This document shows, piece by piece, positions 16,797 to 25,446 of a DNA stretch of 53,383 nt. The position numbers were made by a program, and so were the translations under genes. This DNA comes from Streptomyces palmae (lineage in GTDB: Bacteria > Actinomycetota > Actinomycetes > Streptomycetales > Streptomycetaceae), in the NCBI RefSeq assembly GCF_004684805.1, contig NZ_SRID01000006.1, forward strand, positions 1 to 53,383, given 5' to 3'. The first letter of the stretch is position 1; every line of letters begins with the position of its first letter. A model generated the notes under the pieces. The model saw nothing but the letters and a program-made list of their open reading frames with translations. It was not told the DNA's origin and did not search any database.

Positions 16797-16975
16797 GACT
16801 GGTGCGTAACAGCGGCCCCCGAGGGGCGCCGTCCGGTCTCCCCGGCGCACGCGTCGACGCCCCAACCGGTCAGGGCCCAGCGCGACCGCGCGGTCGCGAC
16901 CCAGGCCGGCCCGTACCCTGCGCGTACGCCGGGCCGCGGCCGGGACCGCACCCTCGGCCAGGACGCGCCTGCCGG

Positions 16976-17485
16976 TCAGCAGCCAGGGCCGATCGGTGGG
17001 GACGCCGTCAGGGCGAGCGCGGCCCTGTGCAGTTCGGCCGCCCATGTCCGCTGGTCAAGCCCCGTCGTGTATTCGAGGCAGCACACGCACTGCGGGATCA
17101 GCGACACGAACGATCGCTCCTCCGCGGTCTCGACCTCGGTCTCCCACCAGACGTCCGACGCCAGGCCCGCGGGAGCGACTTCCCCCGCGACGAGTCTCTC
17201 CGCCAGTCGGCGCAGAGCGTGCCGCCGCGCAAGGCCCGGATCGGGCAGCTCGATCCCGGCCTCGGACAGTGCTTGCTCGAACGCCTCGCGGATCTCGCGG
17301 GTGTCCGCGGTGTGCGGCCGGCCGGCGAGTTCACACAGCGTGGGGGTGTCCAGCCCGGCCGCGAGCGCCTCGGCGGCGATCATCGGCAGATCCTTCGGCT
17401 GGATCTCGTCGGCCTGGTAGCGGCAGGCCACCTCTTTCAGAAAGGCGCGGCCGTCCGGTTCCGGTGTCGTCCCTGCTGTTTCCAT
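16976..17485 (-). CDS. Conserved hypothetical protein (169 aa)
   Basis: From ATG 17485. The body reads RAFLKEVACRYQADEIQPKD, LPMIAAEALAAGLDTPTLCE and TADTREIREAFEQALSEAGI, an all-helical, soluble pattern, followed by VAPAGLASDVWWETEVETAE and IPQCVCCLEYTTGLDQRTWA. There are no signal peptide, membrane segment or metal motif apart from the isolated CVCC. I recognise the type as a widespread streptomycete hypothetical but cannot assign a function; the position downstream of phoD is probably not functionally meaningful. The next gene upstream ends 80 bases away on the same strand. Start choice is moderate: GGTGGGC precedes the ATG. Confidence 0.7.
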   Translation of the reverse strand: METAGTTPEPDGRAFLKEVACRYQADEIQPKDLPMIAAEALAAGLDTPTLCELAGRPHTADTREIREAFEQALSEAGIELPDPGLARRHALRRLAERLVAGEVAPAGLASDVWWETEVETAEERSFVSLIPQCVCCLEYTTGLDQRTWAAELHRAALALTASPPIGPGC

Positions 17486-17565
17486 GAGCCCACCATCCCA
17501 GCAGCGTGTCCAAGCGGTAGTGCCGCGGGGCGGCAGCCGGCCACCGCCCGGGCACGGCTTGGCGC

Positions 17566-19137
17566 CTACTGGCCGACCAGGCCCGGCTGCAGCACCTTGG
17601 TGTAGAGCACCGCCCCGCCCTCCTCGCGCAGCCGGACGGTCAGTTCGCCGCTGTCGCCGTCGATGTCGACTTCGCCGTAGAACTGGCCGCCCTCGGTGGG
17701 CGGGGTGTTCGCCCGGGTGGGCGCCTTGACGAAGGTCTGCTGGGGGCCGAAGGTGCCGTCCAGTCCCGCCGCCGGGTAGCCGCCGGCGTTCAGCGGCCCG
17801 GAGACGAACTCCCAGAACGGCGCGAAGTCGGTGAACGCCGCCCGGGCCGGGTCGTAGTGCTGGGCCGAGGTGTAGTGGACGTCGGCGGTCAGCCAGACCG
17901 TACCGGTGATCCGCTGGTGCTTGATGTGCCGCAGCAGTTCGGCCACCTGGAGCTCCCGGCCCAGCGGGGCGCCCGGATCGCCCTGCGCCACCGCCTCGAA
18001 GTTCGTCGCCCCGTCCGCGACCACCAGCCCCAGCGGCATGTCCGAGGCGATCACCTTCCACACCGCGCGGGACCGGGACAGCTCCCGCTTGAGCCAGGAC
18101 AGTTGCTCGGCGCCCAGGATGCCCTGGGCGTCGTCGGGCTGCCGACCGGGCGAGTTGGCGTTCCGGTAGGTGCGCATGTCCAGGACGAACACGTCCAGCA
18201 GCGGCCCGTAGCGCACCACCCGGTAGACCCGGCCGTCGCCGTCCGGACGCAGCGTGGAGACCGGGAAGTACTCGCTGAACGCCCGCTGAGCCCGGGCCGC
18301 TAGCACGTCCACCCGCTTCTCGGTGTAGCGGGCGTCGGTCAGTATCTGGCCGGGATACCAGTTGTTGCGCACCTCGTGGTCGTCCCACTGGGTGATGGTG
18401 GGCAGCTGGGCGTTGAAGGCCCGCAGATTGTGGTCCAGCAGGTTGTACCGGAAGTTGCCCCGGAACTCCTCCAGCGTCTCGGCCACCTTCGCCTTCTCGG
18501 GCGTGGTCACGTTTCGCCAGGTGGAACCGTCCGGAAGGGTGACGGTCGGCGCGATCGGGCTGTCGGCGTAGATGTTGTCACCGCTGCACAGGAAGAAGTC
18601 GGGGTCCAGCCTCCGCATCTCCTCGAAGATGCGGTAGCCGCCGCGGTCCGGGTTGATGCCCCAGCCCTGCCCGGCCAGGTCGCCGGACCACAGGAAGCGT
18701 ACGCCCTGCCTGCGCGCCGGGGCGGTACGGAAGGTGCCCTGGACCGGCTCCCCGACGCGCCGCGGGTCCTCGGGGTCGGCCAGCAGCACCCGGTAGTGCA
18801 CCTCGGTGCCCGGCGGCAGCCCGTGCAGCGCGGTGGTGCCGGTGAAGTCGGTGCCGGCGCCCACCAGCGGGCCCCGCCAGCGCCGTACCCGGCGGAACGC
18901 GTCGGTGGCCGAGGTCTCCACGGTCATCAGGGCGGGCCGGTCGGAGCGTACCCACACCAGGCCGGAGTGGGCCGTCACATCACCCACCTGGACGCCCCAG
19001 GGCGCGCTCGGCCGACCGGAGCGCACCTGCGCGGGCGCGGCGGCGGCCGCAGTCGGCAGGGCCAGCGCCGCCGAGGCGACCGCCGAACCCCTCAGTACGG
19101 TGCGCCGCCCGACCCCGTCCCCGAAACCCCGCGCCAT
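17566..19137 (-). CDS. phoD: Tat-exported alkaline phosphatase D
   Basis: 523 residues from ATG 19137. The N-terminus (GVGRRTVLRGSAVASAALAL, then AAAAAPA) is a twin-arginine signal with RRTVLRG. An N-terminal Ig-like domain (residues ~45-145, WGVQVGDVTAHSGLVWVRSD) precedes the PhoD metallophosphatase core: FLWSGDLAGQGW, FFLCSGDNIYAD, QWDDHEVRNNWYPG, and the late VWLTADVHYTSAQHYDP. These supply the Ca/Fe ligands of PhoD phosphodiesterase/phosphomonoesterases. It is secreted folded and releases phosphate from organic phosphates, including teichoic acids. A strong PHO-box-like repeat is found upstream (19212-19244), so PhoP-dependent phosphate-starvation control is expected, as described for phoD in Streptomyces coelicolor. 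Confidence 0.95.
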   Translation of the reverse strand: MARGFGDGVGRRTVLRGSAVASAALALPTAAAAAPAQVRSGRPSAPWGVQVGDVTAHSGLVWVRSDRPALMTVETSATDAFRRVRRWRGPLVGAGTDFTGTTALHGLPPGTEVHYRVLLADPEDPRRVGEPVQGTFRTAPARRQGVRFLWSGDLAGQGWGINPDRGGYRIFEEMRRLDPDFFLCSGDNIYADSPIAPTVTLPDGSTWRNVTTPEKAKVAETLEEFRGNFRYNLLDHNLRAFNAQLPTITQWDDHEVRNNWYPGQILTDARYTEKRVDVLAARAQRAFSEYFPVSTLRPDGDGRVYRVVRYGPLLDVFVLDMRTYRNANSPGRQPDDAQGILGAEQLSWLKRELSRSRAVWKVIASDMPLGLVVADGATNFEAVAQGDPGAPLGRELQVAELLRHIKHQRITGTVWLTADVHYTSAQHYDPARAAFTDFAPFWEFVSGPLNAGGYPAAGLDGTFGPQQTFVKAPTRANTPPTEGGQFYGEVDIDGDSGELTVRLREEGGAVLYTKVLQPGLVGQ

Positions 19138-19211
19138 CTGGAACCTCCTCGCTCGGCCGGCGGCGGTCTGCCCTGCCGCCGGCTGCCTGTGTGCCGTCTG
19201 TTGCTATCGGT

Positions 19212-19244
19212 GCCAGGTGCCCCGCACCCGAACGGACAGTGAAC
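19212..19244 (-). promoter_or_regulatory. PHO box (PhoP-binding 11-bp direct repeats)
   Basis: Read on the minus strand: GTTCACTGTCC (19244-19234), GTTCGGGTGCG (19233-19223), GGGCACCTGGC (19222-19212), three contiguous 11-bp units fitting the G(T/G)TCAYY-type streptomycete PhoP unit with decreasing quality. It lies 75-107 bases upstream of phoD. The remainder of the 478-base gap (19245-19567) shows no gene. Confidence 0.6.
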
Positions 19245-19567
19245 AACGGACGGTACGGCCCGGGGAAGCAGCACCCCTCGCCGCAGGGACCACCCCGAAT
19301 GCCTTCGAGCGGGTGCTGAGGCACGGCCGGGTGGGCATCGCGACCAGCGGAGCGGGACCGCGGCGAAGGCGGGCGGTGGTGGATGGACCAGGCGGTCTTT
19401 GGCACCGCGAGCGAGATATCGCCGGACGGGCGGCTTCGGCCACGTGTCGCCCGGGTGGCCGTCGGCGAGGCATGCGGCGCGAGCCTGCCCGATCCGCGAG
19501 GCGAGGCGGGACGGGTGGGGGGCTTGTACGCGGCCGGCTTCCGGCGCCGCTGACTCCACCTACCGAA

Positions 19568-19598
19568 GGGCCGGCGGGAACGCGCCTCCCGCAGGCCC
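19568..19598 (-). terminator. Terminator after the DUF3103 gene
   Basis: GGGCCGGCGGGA (19568-19579), 7-base loop, TCCCGCAGGCCC (19587-19598): an 11-of-12 paired stem, 18 bases past the stop of the leftward exported-protein gene. Confidence 0.65.
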
Positions 19599-19615
19599 CG
19601 ATGAGTCCTCGTGCG

Positions 19616-20791
19616 TCAGAGCTGCTGTACGAAGTAGGGCTCGACGGTCATCCACCCGTTGCCCCGGGCGCCGTGGTACGTGCCCTTGTTGCTCTGGGCC
19701 AGGGTGTACCAGGAGTCCACGTAGTCCGGGTCGTCGGTCCACCAGTCGTCCGGCATGGCGTCCAGGATCGCGTTCACCAGCGGGATGTAGGCACCCTGGT
19801 CGGTGATGGTGAGCAGCGCCGCGGCGATCGCCTTGGCGAGGTCGCGGTAGTTGGTGCTGCCGTCCTCCTCCATCATCACGGCGTCGGCCAGGTTGTACTT
19901 GTAGTTCGACCAGTTGACCAGGATCTGGTTGGGCCGGTAGACCGTGCCGTCCTTGTCGAGATACGGCATGTCCACGGGGTCGACCCGGACCTTGCCGTCC
20001 TGGCCGAAGCCGCTGACCAGGGTGTAGATCTCGGCGTCGCCCTTGATCCAGGGCTCCTCGTCGTCGGACAGCTCGACCGCGGTGATCTTCGTGGTCCAGA
20101 AGCCGGCGGTGGCGGCCGCCTGCTGCGTGGCCGAGGTGTTCACCGCCTCGGGCGCCGCGGACGGCACGCCCTGCTTCACCAGCTCCTCACGCAGCACGTC
20201 CATGCCGGCGGCCAGCGCCTCGGAGCTGTCGATGTCGACCACGTACACCGGCCGGGTGGGCGCCTTGCCGGCGTCCAGGCTGTGGGCGCGGCCCTGGCTG
20301 TCGTAGGCGGTGACGGTGGTGGCGTCGTCGTCCGAGACGGCCGCGGCGACCCAGGGGGCCGTGCCGGATGACAGCGAGGCGCGCATCGAGCGGTCCCCGA
20401 GGCGCAGCCGCAGCAGCGGGCCGGTCTTCTCGCTCAGGCCCTTGGCCTCGGCGATCTGACGGTCGGCAGCGGCGAGTTGGCTCTTCAGCGAGCCGCCGGC
20501 CTGTTCGGTGACGGACACCTCGGAGGAGTTCAGGGCGGCCGTTCGCAGACGCGTGCTCCACGCCGTGTCGCCGAGCGAGCGCGCGATGGCCTGCGCCGCC
20601 TGGTCCTGGGCGGTGGTGACGGCGGCCGCGGTGGCGGAGGGGGAGTGGGCCGCGCGGACGGCCGCCGGCTCGGAGGCCGGGGCCGCGGTGGCCGAGGCGG
20701 CGGCGGTCAGGGTCTGGGCCGCGCAGAGGGCGACCAGGGTGGCCGCGGCGGCGGTGAGGGTGCCGCGTCGCCGGGTATGACGAGGTCTCAC
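19616..20791 (-). CDS. Secreted DUF3103-family protein
   Basis: 391 residues from GTG 20791 (AGGAGG upstream, spacing about 11). The N-terminus MRPRHTRRRGTLTAAAATLV, continuing ALCAAQTLTAAASATAA, is a Sec signal peptide with an Ala-rich cleavage zone. The mature part includes VAAAVSDDDATTVTAYDSQG, VYVVDIDSSEALAAGMDVLR and ITAVELSDDEEPWIKGDAEI, and ends with WWTDDPDYVDSWYTLAQ and GNGWMTVEPYFVQQL. These blocks match the DUF3103 exported family as I remember it; biochemical role unknown. The Asp-rich central segment (ELSDDEEPW...GDAEI...) looks like a calcium-binding strand set. It is transcribed away from the ECF41 sigma gene. An extension to 21049 is rejected as it would bury the signal peptide. 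Confidence 0.85.
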   Translation of the reverse strand: MRPRHTRRRGTLTAAAATLVALCAAQTLTAAASATAAPASEPAAVRAAHSPSATAAAVTTAQDQAAQAIARSLGDTAWSTRLRTAALNSSEVSVTEQAGGSLKSQLAAADRQIAEAKGLSEKTGPLLRLRLGDRSMRASLSSGTAPWVAAAVSDDDATTVTAYDSQGRAHSLDAGKAPTRPVYVVDIDSSEALAAGMDVLREELVKQGVPSAAPEAVNTSATQQAAATAGFWTTKITAVELSDDEEPWIKGDAEIYTLVSGFGQDGKVRVDPVDMPYLDKDGTVYRPNQILVNWSNYKYNLADAVMMEEDGSTNYRDLAKAIAAALLTITDQGAYIPLVNAILDAMPDDWWTDDPDYVDSWYTLAQSNKGTYHGARGNGWMTVEPYFVQQL

Positions 20792-20886
20792 GGGGATCGA
20801 TCCTCCTGGATGGGGGGTGGTCGGTGACGTGCCGGCACGGGTGGTGCCGGGTGGTGCCGGGTGGGACGGGAGTGGAGCCGGAACGA

Positions 20887-20900
20887 ACCCGGAACCGGGT
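20887..20900. promoter_or_regulatory. Inverted repeat ACCCGG-AA-CCGGGT
   Basis: A perfect 6+6 dyad in the 365-base divergent region between the DUF3103 gene and the ECF41 sigma gene. GGTGGTGCCGGG is also repeated about 2.5 times at 20838-20865. Nothing else is seen in this gap. Confidence 0.35.
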
Positions 20901-21156
20901 CTCGCAGGGGATCTATGCGAGTAGATGGACTCCGTAGGCGTCATCATGACCGGGACATGCCATGCGCACAAGGTCTTCGCGGCGCGGACGGGCGAACTTC
21001 GCACCCTTTCACGGGAGATGGCGCGATCCGGGAGGGTCGGTGGCCGCACGAGGCCGTTGACAGGGGGATGCCTCCGGACGGATCCCGGTACCGCCCGCGC
21101 GGCCGCGGGTCCCGCCGTGGCTGGACAACCCGTGCGGTATCCGCTGGGATGGCCCG

Positions 21157-22056
21157 GTGACCTCCGCCGACACCATGACCGACGTCTTCCAGGAGCACCG
21201 CCCGATCCTGATGGGCGTGGCCTACCGGATGCTGGGCGGCGTGGCGGACGCGGAGGACATCGTGCAGGAGACCTGGCTGCGCTGGTCCACCGCCGACCAC
21301 CAAACCGTCCGCGACCCGCGCGGATTCCTGGTGCGGATCACCACCCGGCTGTCCATCGACCGGCTGCGGCTGGCGCGTACGCACCGTGAGTCCTACGTCG
21401 GCCCCTGGCTGCCCGAGCCACTGATCACCGACTTCGACTCCACCGCCTCGGACTCCGCCGAGCGCGCCGTGCTCGCCGACACCGTCTCCTTCGCCGTCCT
21501 GGTGGTGCTGGAATCCCTGTCGCCCCTGGAGCGCGCGGTGTTCGTCCTCCGGGAGGCGTTCGGCTTTCCCTACGGCGAGATCGCCGCGGCCCTGGACCGC
21601 ACCGAGGCCGCCGTTCGGCAACTGGCCGGGCGGGCCCGGCGGCATGTCGCCGAACGCAAGCCCCGCTATGCCGTCGACCCCGTGCAGCAGCGGGAACTCA
21701 CCGACCGGTTCATCGCGGCGGCCGCCGGCGGCGACCTGGCCCGACTGCTCGCCCTCCTCGCCCCCGACGTCCGGCTCGTCGGCGACGGCGGGGGCAGCGC
21801 CCAGGCTCCGGTCCGCGTCCTGGAGACCGCCGACCACGTCGGCCGCTTCCTGGCCGGGGCCGCCGGCCGCCTGCCCGGCGCCGAACTCCGGCTCGTCGAA
21901 CTCAACGGCCGCCCCGGCGGGCTGGTCCTGCTCGACGGGAAGCCGGAGATGGCCTTCGGCCTCGATGTCGCGGACGGGGCGGTCCAGTGCGTCTACATCG
22001 TGCGCAACCCGGAGAAACTCCGGGGAATGGCGGACGCCTTGGACCGCATGCCGTGA
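21157..22056 (+). CDS. ECF41-type RNA polymerase sigma factor (SigJ-like) with SnoaL-like C-terminal domain
   Basis: 299 residues from GTG 21157 (ATG 21175 is also possible; neither has a good ribosome site). Sigma region 2 (MLGGVADAEDIVQETWLRWS) and region 4 (LSPLERAVFVLREAFGFPYG and LDRTEAAVRQLAGRARRHV) are clear. The ECF41 marks are present: the linker motif WLPEP in YVGPWLPEPL, DGGG in VGDGGGSAQ, and NPEKL near the end, corresponding to WLPEP, DGGG and NPDKL described for this group. The SnoaL-like tail (residues ~180-299) regulates the sigma factor in cis, replacing an anti-sigma factor. ECF41 genes usually sit beside a COE-type oxidoreductase target gene; here the next gene is a VOC-fold protein instead. 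Confidence 0.93.
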   Translation: MTSADTMTDVFQEHRPILMGVAYRMLGGVADAEDIVQETWLRWSTADHQTVRDPRGFLVRITTRLSIDRLRLARTHRESYVGPWLPEPLITDFDSTASDSAERAVLADTVSFAVLVVLESLSPLERAVFVLREAFGFPYGEIAAALDRTEAAVRQLAGRARRHVAERKPRYAVDPVQQRELTDRFIAAAAGGDLARLLALLAPDVRLVGDGGGSAQAPVRVLETADHVGRFLAGAAGRLPGAELRLVELNGRPGGLVLLDGKPEMAFGLDVADGAVQCVYIVRNPEKLRGMADALDRMP

Positions 22057-22208
22057 GGCGTGCCCCCGCGTCGACCGCCTGCCGTGGGGCGTGCCCCCGC
22101 GCCGACCGCTTGCCCTGAGGCGTGCCCCCGCGCCGACCGCTTGCCCCGAGGCGTGCCCCCGCGTCGACCGCATGCCGTGAGTCACGGCCTCGCGCCGACC
22201 ACCCGCCG
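22055..22208. repeat. 31-bp tandem repeat (four units plus a decayed fifth)
   Basis: Units start at 22055, 22086, 22117 and 22148 with exact 31-base period; consensus GAGGCGTGCCCCCGCGYC then GACCGCNTGCCSY. A fifth unit at 22179 is degraded. The last 15 coding bases of the sigma gene (GACCGCATGCCGTGA) match the end of the unit, so the array seems to have grown from the gene's 3' end. No spacers, so not a CRISPR. Confidence 0.85.
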
Positions 22209-22338
22209 CCTCCCGGGACCGAGCCGCGACTCCACGGTACTTCGAGCGGCTGTTCGCCTCTCGGCTGTCGGTTTCGCCTGCGCCACTCGACGCCACGGTG
22301 AAGACTGGCCATCACGTCACATGAAAGGAAGCGCCGTT

Positions 22339-22719
22339 GTGGACTACCGCCTCGAACTGATCCCGCTCCCGGTCACCGATGTCGACCGCGCCAAAACCTT
22401 CTACGCCGACCGGCTCGGCTTCACGGTCGACCTCGACTTCAGCCCGAGCGAGGAGTTCCGCGTCGTCCAGTTGACGCCACCGGGGTCGGCCTGTTCGATC
22501 AGCATCGGCGTGGGCCTCGTCGGCACGCCTCCGGGCTCGGTCCAGGGACTGCACCTGGTCGTCGACGACATCCACGCCGCACGGGCCGAGCTGGTGGGGC
22601 GCGGAGTCGAGGTGGCCGAGGTGGTGGACATGGGCGCGCCGGGCAAGCCGACCGTCTCCTACGCGGCGTTCACCGACCCGGACGGCAACGGCTGGACCCT
22701 GCAGCAACTCCCCACGTGA
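22339..22719 (+). CDS. VOC-family (glyoxalase/bleomycin-resistance fold) protein
   Basis: 126 residues from GTG 22339, with AAAGGAAG 8 bases upstream. Two beta-alpha-beta-beta-beta modules are visible: DYRLELIPLPVTDVDRAKTF with YADRLGFTVDLDF, and VQGLHLVVDDIHAARAELVG with TDPDGNGWTLQQL. Such proteins bind a metal or a ligand; here possible metal ligands are the Glu/His at strand ends, but the set is incomplete so the role (dioxygenase-like, lyase, or binding protein) is unknown. It follows the sigma factor on the same strand beyond a 282-base repeat-containing spacer, so a target relationship to ECF41 is possible but not shown. Confidence 0.88.
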   Translation: MDYRLELIPLPVTDVDRAKTFYADRLGFTVDLDFSPSEEFRVVQLTPPGSACSISIGVGLVGTPPGSVQGLHLVVDDIHAARAELVGRGVEVAEVVDMGAPGKPTVSYAAFTDPDGNGWTLQQLPT

Positions 22720-22794
22720 GCCGCTGCCCGGCGGGGGCGGCCCCGGACGGGACCGGTGACGCGCCCCGCGGCTCGAACCGCTCAGCGGATCCGC

Positions 22795-22825
22795 GGTGGA
22801 CGGTGCGGCGGCGATCGCCTCCACC
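22795..22825. terminator. Candidate terminator between convergent VOC and hypE genes
   Basis: GGTGGA (22795-22800) pairs with TCCACC (22820-22825) enclosing GGCG/CGCC; bulged but GC-rich, in the 188-base convergent gap. Confidence 0.35.
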
Positions 22826-22907
22826 GATCCCCGTCCGGACCAGGCGCGGGCCGCGGCGGCCCGGGGAGCGGTGGGGCCGTGTGGCGCGCCCCCGGAGGGG
22901 GAAGCGG

Positions 22908-23975
22908 TCAGCAGATGCGGGGGAGCTGCTCTCCCAGGGGGAGGTCCACCACCCGGGTGCCGCCGAGGCCGGTGCGGGCCACCACCATCCCGGGGTGGTC
23001 GGCGACGCATTCGCCGATCACCGCGGCATGGGCGCCGTGCGGGTGGGCACGCATCGCCTCCAGCACCGCGTCGGCGTGCTCGCGGGGGACGAAGGCCACC
23101 AGGCGGCCCTCGTTGGCGACGTACAGCGGGTCCAGCCCGAGGAATCCGCAGGCGGCGGCGACGGCTTCGGGCACGGGCACGGCGCTGTCCGTCAGGGCGA
23201 CGCCGGTGCCCGAGGCGGTGGCGATCTCGTTGAGGGAGGCGGCCAGGCCGCCGCGGGTCGGATCGCGCAGGACGTGCAGGTCCGCGGTGACCGCGAGCAT
23301 GGCCTCGACCAGTCCGCCCAGCGGCGCGGTGTCGCTGACCACCTCGGAGCCGAACTCCAGGCCGTCGCGGACGCTCATGATGGCGATGCCGTGCATGCCG
23401 ATCGGACCGCTGACGATGACCACGTCGCCCGGCGTGGCGCGCTGCGGGCGGATGTCGACGCCCTCGGGGATCAGCCCGATGCCCGAGGTGTTCAGGTAGA
23501 CGCCGTCGCCGTGCCCGGCCTCCACCACCTTGGTGTCGCCGGTGACGACGGTGACCCCCGCCGCGGCCGCGGCGGCGCCGATGGACTGGGCCACCCGCCG
23601 CACCGTGGCCAGCGGGACGCCCTCCTCCAGGATGAACGCGCAGGACAGGTGGGCGGGGCGGGCGCCGCTCATCGCCAGGTCGTTGACGGTGCCGTTGACC
23701 GCCAGGTCGCCGATGCCGCCACCAGGGAAGAAGAGCGGCCGCACCACATAGGAGTCGGTGGAGAAGGCCAGGCGCGCCGATCCCAGCGACAGGGCGGCCG
23801 AGTCGCCCAGCCCGGCCAGTACCGCGTTGCCGTAGGCGGGCGCGAAGACCTCCCGCATCAGCTCGGCGGAGAGCGTGCCGCCGCCGCCGTGCCCCATCAC
23901 CACCACCTGCTGGTCGCGCAGCGGGGCCGGGCAGCTCCATGCCGCCGGGTCCAGCGGTGCCGTCGCCTCAGCCAA
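22908..23975 (-). CDS. hypE: Hydrogenase maturation protein HypE
   Basis: 355 residues from TTG 23975, overlapping the hypD stop by 8 bases, with GAGGAGG upstream. PurM/ThiL-like ATP-binding fold: [20 protein letters not shown] at the N-terminus, [20 protein letters not shown] and [16 protein letters not shown] as the conserved ATP/metal strands, [17 protein letters not shown] in the middle. The C-terminus is PRIC, with the terminal cysteine that receives the carbamoyl group from HypF, dehydrates it to thiocyanate and transfers cyanide to the iron on HypC-HypD. Last gene of the leftward hyp operon; a complete canonical HypE. Confidence 0.97.
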   Translation of the reverse strand: MAEATAPLDPAAWSCPAPLRDQQVVVMGHGGGGTLSAELMREVFAPAYGNAVLAGLGDSAALSLGSARLAFSTDSYVVRPLFFPGGGIGDLAVNGTVNDLAMSGARPAHLSCAFILEEGVPLATVRRVAQSIGAAAAAAGVTVVTGDTKVVEAGHGDGVYLNTSGIGLIPEGVDIRPQRATPGDVVIVSGPIGMHGIAIMSVRDGLEFGSEVVSDTAPLGGLVEAMLAVTADLHVLRDPTRGGLAASLNEIATASGTGVALTDSAVPVPEAVAAACGFLGLDPLYVANEGRLVAFVPREHADAVLEAMRAHPHGAHAAVIGECVADHPGMVVARTGLGGTRVVDLPLGEQLPRIC

Positions 23976-25101
23976 CGATGCTCGCCTCCTCGGGTGCGGC
24001 GGGCGCGGGGGCCGCGGCCAGCCGGCGGTACAGGTAGTAGGCGGCGCAGGCACCCTCGGAGGAGACCATGGTGGCGCCCAGCGGTGTGCGCGGTGTGCAG
24101 GTGGTGCCGAAGGCCTCGCACTCGTTCGGCTTGATCAGCCCCTGCAGCACCTCGCCGCTGCGGCAGAGCGCCGACTCGCGGGTGCGCACCCCGGTCACGT
24201 CGAAGCGGTACTCCGCGTCGAAGTCCCGGTAGGCCTCGGCGAGTCGCCAGCCGCTGCGCGGGATGGTGCCGATGCCGCGCCAGGCGCGGTCGCTCACCTC
24301 GAAGACCTCCTCGATCATGCGCAGCGCCCCGGGGTTGCCCTCGGCGCGGACCGCCCGCGGATAGGCGTTCTCCACCCGGTGCTCGCCGCGCTCCAGCTGC
24401 CGCACCACGCGGCGTACGCCCTCCAGGATGTCCAGCGGTTCGAAGCCGGTCACCACGATGGGCACCCGGTACCGCTCCGCCAGCGAGGGGTACTCGGTGG
24501 TGCCCATCACGCTGCACACGTGGCCGGCCGCCAGGAATGCCTGCACCCGGCATTCGGGCGCGTCCATGATGGCCTCGATGGCCGGAGGAACCCGTACGTG
24601 GGACACCAGCAGGCTGAAGTTGCGCAGGCCCTGGCGCCGGGCCTGGTGCACGGTCATCGCGTTGGCCGGGGCGGTGGTCTCGAAGCCGATGCCGAAGAAC
24701 ACCACCTGGCGGTCGGGGTTGCGCCGCGCGATGTCCAGGGCGTCGAGGGGGGAGTAGACCACCCGTACGTCCCCGCCCTCGCCGCGGACCCGGAACAGGT
24801 CGCGGTCGGTGCCCGGTACCCGCAGCATGTCGCCGAAGGAGCAGAAGACGACCCCGGGGCGGGAGGCGATCTCCAGGGCCTTGTCGATCACCTCCAGCGG
24901 GGTGACGCACACCGGGCAGCCGGGCCCGTGGATCAACTCCACGGTGTCCGGCAGGAGCTGGTCGATGCCGTGGCGGATGATCGAGTGGGTCTGGCCGCCG
25001 CAGACCTCCATCATCGCCCAGGGCCGGGTCGCCGTGGCATGGATGTCCTCCAGCAGCCGGCGGGCCAGATCCGGGTCGTTGAACTCCTGGATGTACTTCA
25101 T
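23968..25101 (-). CDS. hypD: Hydrogenase maturation protein HypD
   Basis: 377 residues from ATG 25101, overlapping hypC by 4 bases. Conserved blocks: [75 protein letters not shown] and the C-terminal cluster ligands in [20 protein letters not shown] and [20 protein letters not shown]. HypD carries a [4Fe-4S] cluster and, with HypC, is the scaffold on which Fe(CN)2CO is assembled. Full length, all family cysteines that I know of are present. Translational coupling on both sides argues for stoichiometric HypC-D-E synthesis. Confidence 0.97.
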   Translation of the reverse strand: MKYIQEFNDPDLARRLLEDIHATATRPWAMMEVCGGQTHSIIRHGIDQLLPDTVELIHGPGCPVCVTPLEVIDKALEIASRPGVVFCSFGDMLRVPGTDRDLFRVRGEGGDVRVVYSPLDALDIARRNPDRQVVFFGIGFETTAPANAMTVHQARRQGLRNFSLLVSHVRVPPAIEAIMDAPECRVQAFLAAGHVCSVMGTTEYPSLAERYRVPIVVTGFEPLDILEGVRRVVRQLERGEHRVENAYPRAVRAEGNPGALRMIEEVFEVSDRAWRGIGTIPRSGWRLAEAYRDFDAEYRFDVTGVRTRESALCRSGEVLQGLIKPNECEAFGTTCTPRTPLGATMVSSEGACAAYYLYRRLAAAPAPAAPEEASIVG

Positions 25102-25424
25102 CGCACGACCTCCTGTGTGGCGTCCCCGGTGTCCCCGTCGGGGTGCGGCATACCGGCCTCCTCGGCCGCCCGCTCCCACGCGTCGCCGAACTCCTCCTCC
25201 ATCAGCCCCAGTCGTGCGAAGAGGTCCAAGGAGGCTCGGGCGGACTCCTCGTCCAGCCGCTGGAGGGCGAAGCCGACGTGCACGATGACGTACTCGCCCT
25301 CCCGGGCCTCGGGCACATAGTCCAGGCACACGGTCTTCAGCACCCCGCCGAAGTCCACCTGGGCCATGCGCGCACCGTCGCGTTCCTCGGTACTCACCAC
25401 CTTGCCCGGTACTGCCAGGCACAT
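25098..25424 (-). CDS. hypC: Hydrogenase maturation chaperone HypC
   Basis: 108 residues from ATG 25424. Begins [10 protein letters not shown], with the invariant Cys2 that binds the iron precursor, followed by [20 protein letters not shown] and [20 protein letters not shown] typical of the HypC/HybG beta-barrel and helix. The C-terminal ~25 residues beyond the usual ~85 are an Asp/Glu-rich tail. HypC shuttles Fe(CN)2CO from HypD to the apo large subunit HhyL. 22 bases downstream of hypF, same operon. Confidence 0.97.
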   Translation of the reverse strand: MCLAVPGKVVSTEERDGARMAQVDFGGVLKTVCLDYVPEAREGEYVIVHVGFALQRLDEESARASLDLFARLGLMEEEFGDAWERAAEEAGMPHPDGDTGDATQEVVR

Positions 25425-25446
25425 GGCGTCCTCCCTTCCTCGCCGG

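Noticed and set aside
22055..22208. Possible CRISPR array
   Set aside because: Units are contiguous 31-mers with no unique spacers; it is a tandem minisatellite.
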